Source: an uncultured bacterium
Lineage (GTDB): Bacteria > Bacillota > Clostridia > TANB77 > CAG-508
Direction of reading: 5' to 3'
Length of the DNA stretch: 8,602 nucleotides
Assembly (NCBI GenBank): GCA_905215845.1
Contig: CAJMRU010000026.1
Coordinates: 1 to 8,602, forward strand
Under the pieces are notes generated by a model. The model saw only the letters and a list, made by a program, of their open reading frames with translations, had not been told where the DNA came from and did no database searches. Of the stretch, positions 6,772 to 8,602 are shown one piece after another; the first letter of the stretch is position 1, and each line of letters opens with the position of its first letter. The translations under genes were made by a program, and so were the position numbers.

Positions 6772-8073
6772 TTATTTTTTATTTTCAGTATCTATATTTA
6801 TATCTTCATTAAAAGGTATATCTTCAACATTTGGAGTAGTACCAGTTGAATTTTTATCACCTTCAGGCACTTCTACTGTAACATCATTATCTCCTATTCC
6901 TTCATTGTTTGATATTGAACTATCTGTTTCTCCTCCTGATAAGTTTGTTTCTGGATTTTTGTCTAAATCATCTGTTGGAGTTGTTGATGTATCTGTATTT
7001 GGACCAGATATATTAGCTTCTGGATCTTTATCTAAATTTCCTTGAGTATTGTTATATATAACTTCTCCTGTTTCTTCATCATATATCATAATGTCACCCA
7101 TTATTGTAACAATAGAACTTGTTATTACTTTTGAATCTACTGTATTTCTAACATACATTTTTCCTGTTTCAGGATTATAGAAAGAATTTACATTTTCAGC
7201 CTCTGACTCTAATCCTCCATTTTCAACATACATCTTTACAAATTCTTCATCACTTTGTATAACAAGATTCTCTTCAATACTTGTTTTTATTTGTTCTTCT
7301 GTTATAACTCCATCTGCTATTAATTTGTCAAAGCTTTTTAGTGCAGTTGCTGTTTCTAATAGAATTTTAATACTTGGTTCACTATTGATGTATTCTTGTA
7401 TCTTTTCTGTTGTTATACCTTCTAATTCTAATTTTCCATCTAAATAGTCTTGTATGATTTCTGAACGAATTTTGTTAGAATATTCTTCATCTAATCCTTC
7501 TAAAATCTCTGTTTTATTAATTTCTGCTATTGCATTTGTTACTATTTTTTTAACACTATCTGGTATAGTGATGTTTTCTCCAAATATAAGTGCTATCACT
7601 GCTTCTACTTGTGTACTTGGGATATCTCCTAAGTTCTCACCTTGTTCTGGGTCTTCAATTTCTGCATCTGTTGGTGGCTTAGATTCTATGTCTTCTTCAT
7701 CAGGTTTTATAGTAGATCCTTCTCCTGTTTGTGCTTGGTTTGTGCTTGTTGATGTTCCTGCAAAACTTGGATTTATTGATTGTATAAAAGCTCCAAGTGA
7801 TGCAACACTTCCTTCATTGCTTTGCTCAGTACTTTCAAACTCTTGAGCTTGATTTTCAATATTAATAGCATTGTTGTCTAGTCTTTTACATAGAGCATCC
7901 AACTCTTCAATGACACTTGTTTTCAGAGCCTTTAATTCACTTGCATTCCCATTGTATTTATCACTTGGAATTCTACATACTTGCATAATTTGAACTGCTC
8001 TATTTATTGGTTTTTTACAAATTCGAATTGCATCTGCACAGTTACGCACTCCATCTATATTTATGGTTATCAT
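6772..8073 (-). CDS. Candidate type VII substrate: WXG100-like N-terminus, acidic repeat-bearing C-terminus
   Basis: No known family recognised over the full 433 aa. Residues 1-85 look like a helical hairpin: helix, turn Y40-N-G-N-A, helix. This resembles the W-x-G-x-A turn of WXG100 proteins with Tyr for Trp, and is followed by F79-E-S-T-E83, close to the YxxxD/E export signature. Four cysteines (12, 19, 33, 62) lie in this domain. Residues 100-150 are a Ser/Thr/Pro/Glu-rich linker and 151-285 are helical. Residues 297-342 hold two beta-hairpin-like motifs (FYNPETGKMYV and IYDEETGEVIY). The tail (343-433) is highly acidic, probably disordered, with an imperfect duplication (346-363 and 369-386). 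There is no Sec signal peptide, lipobox or membrane segment, consistent with export by EssC. The SD AAGGGAGG (8088-8081) precedes the ATG by 7 nt. It could instead be a structural accessory of the apparatus. Confidence 0.82.
   Translation of the reverse strand: MITINIDGVRNCADAIRICKKPINRAVQIMQVCRIPSDKYNGNASELKALKTSVIEELDALCKRLDNNAINIENQAQEFESTEQSNEGSVASLGAFIQSINPSFAGTSTSTNQAQTGEGSTIKPDEEDIESKPPTDAEIEDPEQGENLGDIPSTQVEAVIALIFGENITIPDSVKKIVTNAIAEINKTEILEGLDEEYSNKIRSEIIQDYLDGKLELEGITTEKIQEYINSEPSIKILLETATALKSFDKLIADGVITEEQIKTSIEENLVIQSDEEFVKMYVENGGLESEAENVNSFYNPETGKMYVRNTVDSKVITSSIVTIMGDIMIYDEETGEVIYNNTQGNLDKDPEANISGPNTDTSTTPTDDLDKNPETNLSGGETDSSISNNEGIGDNDVTVEVPEGDKNSTGTTPNVEDIPFNEDINIDTENKK
6916..7038 (-). 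repeat. Imperfect duplication in the acidic tail of the 433-aa protein
   Basis: Two coding units 23 residues apart: N-L-D-K-D-P-E-A-N-I-S-G (from residue 346) and D-L-D-K-N-P-E-T-N-L-S-G (from residue 369), followed by P-N-T-D-T-S and G-E-T-D-S-S respectively. The shared pattern is [ND]LDK[DN]PE[AT]N[IL]SG. The spacing between them is Thr/Pro/Asp-rich. This looks like a short duplicated linker or cell-surface-style repeat rather than a folded domain. Confidence 0.65.
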
Positions 8074-8090
8074 CTTTATACCTCCCTTAT

Positions 8091-8540
8091 TTAGTTAATT
8101 TGCTCATTTAAAAAATAATTATATTCACTTTCTGCTATATCTATTTGTGTTAGCACTGTTGCCATTTCTTTCCCGTATTGCTCAATTAAATCTCTTATAT
8201 TTGACATGTTGGTTTCTACCATTTCTTTAAAATCGTTTATTTTACTTATTTCTTCCTTAATGCTACTTTCTACTTCTCCCATGTCATCTTCAAGTTTTAT
8301 TACCTTTGAGTCTGGTGAAGATGATTGATAATTTTCTGATAATATTGTTGAAGCGTTTTCTACTTGTGTCATTTCATTGTTTTCCATTATTTCACTCACA
8401 CGTTTTAAATGTGGTAGCACATTGTCTTCATATTTTTTTTCTAGTTCCCTAAGTGTTTTTAGTTCTTCATCTATTTGCATTTTTCTTTGTAATAATCCAT
8501 TTAATGCATGTGAACAACTATCTATAGTACTATACTTCAA
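8091..8540 (-). CDS. 149-aa coiled-coil hairpin protein, first visible gene of the type VII operon
   Basis: Family not recognised with confidence. Two long amphipathic, coiled-coil-like helices (about 12-58 and 80-138) are joined by a Ser/Asn-rich loop (60-80), a hairpin shape common among small type VII partner proteins and substrates (WXG100, Lap-type and DUF5082-like proteins). There is no W-x-G turn, signal peptide or membrane segment. Near the C-terminus Y142-F-L-N-E146 fits YxxxD/E, the pattern seen just after the second helix in type VII substrates. The start is a TTG at 8540 with a very strong SD, AAGGGGGG (8554-8547), 6 nt upstream; no ATG is as well placed. It ends 17 nt before the 433-aa gene. 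The pairing suggests a partner that co-folds with that protein, as Lap proteins do for LXG effectors. The partner role is inference. Confidence 0.8.
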   Translation of the reverse strand: MKYSTIDSCSHALNGLLQRKMQIDEELKTLRELEKKYEDNVLPHLKRVSEIMENNEMTQVENASTILSENYQSSSPDSKVIKLEDDMGEVESSIKEEISKINDFKEMVETNMSNIRDLIEQYGKEMATVLTQIDIAESEYNYFLNEQIN

Positions 8541-8602
8541 ACTAAGCCCCCCTTATCTAATTTTATATTTAATCTTATATTAGTATCTAATTTTATAAAT
8601 AC
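8541..8602 (-). promoter_or_regulatory. Leader of the type VII operon: strong SD and a 14-bp direct repeat
   Basis: The minus strand carries TATAAAATTAGATA twice (8597-8584 and 8567-8554), offset by exactly 30 bp, with a looser AT-rich similar stretch between. The second copy runs into the SD AAGGGGGG. Several TATAAx hexamers could be a -10 box, but I cannot assign a -35 or choose one, and the region is cut by the window edge. No open reading frame from another gene is evident here, so the operon may begin at this point, although upstream genes cannot be excluded. Confidence 0.35.

Noticed and set aside
6665..7045. Long plus-strand open frames opposite the 433-aa gene, essC and the methyltransferase
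   Set aside because: Their translations are Ser/Phe/Leu-rich, as expected from the antisense of Lys/Glu/Asn-rich coding DNA. They lack plausible RBSs and recognisable domains.
1..8602. CRISPR array, tRNA or rRNA genes
   Set aside because: No regularly spaced repeats and no tRNA- or rRNA-like segments were seen; GC stays uniformly low, without the local rise typical of stable RNA genes.

Overview
The window is very AT-rich, uses the standard genetic code with strong purine-rich Shine-Dalgarno sites, and has every supportable gene on the minus strand. This fits a low-GC Firmicute, most likely an uncultured clostridial-type gut or host-associated organism. The lineage is an inference from composition and gene content only.

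Right-hand part (about 8540 down to 1588): a compact five-gene operon for a type VIIb (Ess/Yuk-type) secretion system. In transcription order it encodes (1) a 149-aa coiled-coil protein, (2) a 433-aa protein with an N-terminal WXG100-like helical hairpin (Y-N-G in place of W-x-G), a low-complexity linker, a helical middle, a short beta-rich block and a very acidic tail, (3) a 100-aa all-helical orphan, (4) the EssC/YukB motor ATPase with a canonical FHA domain, two membrane segments and three FtsK/SpoIIIE-type domains, and (5) a YukD/EsaB ubiquitin-like protein. Gaps are 17 nt, 28 nt and 16 nt, and the essC and yukD frames overlap by 8 nt. EssC is the motor, YukD its usual small partner, and the first two proteins are the best candidates for substrate and substrate partner. 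EsaA, EssA, EssB/YukC and a canonical EsxA are not in the window; they may lie beyond the right edge. A 46-nt near-perfect palindrome follows yukD.

Left-hand part (1504 down to 49): a sigma-A-like promoter and good RBS drive the 5' piece of a large polytopic GT-C/YfhO-like membrane protein. That gene is broken twice. A +1 frameshift near 871 ends the frame at 851. If the shift is repaired, the membrane protein reads straight into a SpoU/TrmH-family rRNA 2'-O-methyltransferase, with the switch falling in an A-rich stretch around 775-801. So the methyltransferase's native N-terminus and most of the membrane protein are missing. The cause is either a real deletion at microhomology or an assembly chimera.

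Most worth checking: the 433-aa candidate substrate, whose beta block resembles a metallopeptidase active-site region with its catalytic residues replaced; the membrane-protein/methyltransferase junction; and the long palindrome, whose T-tract lies on the strand opposite to the genes.
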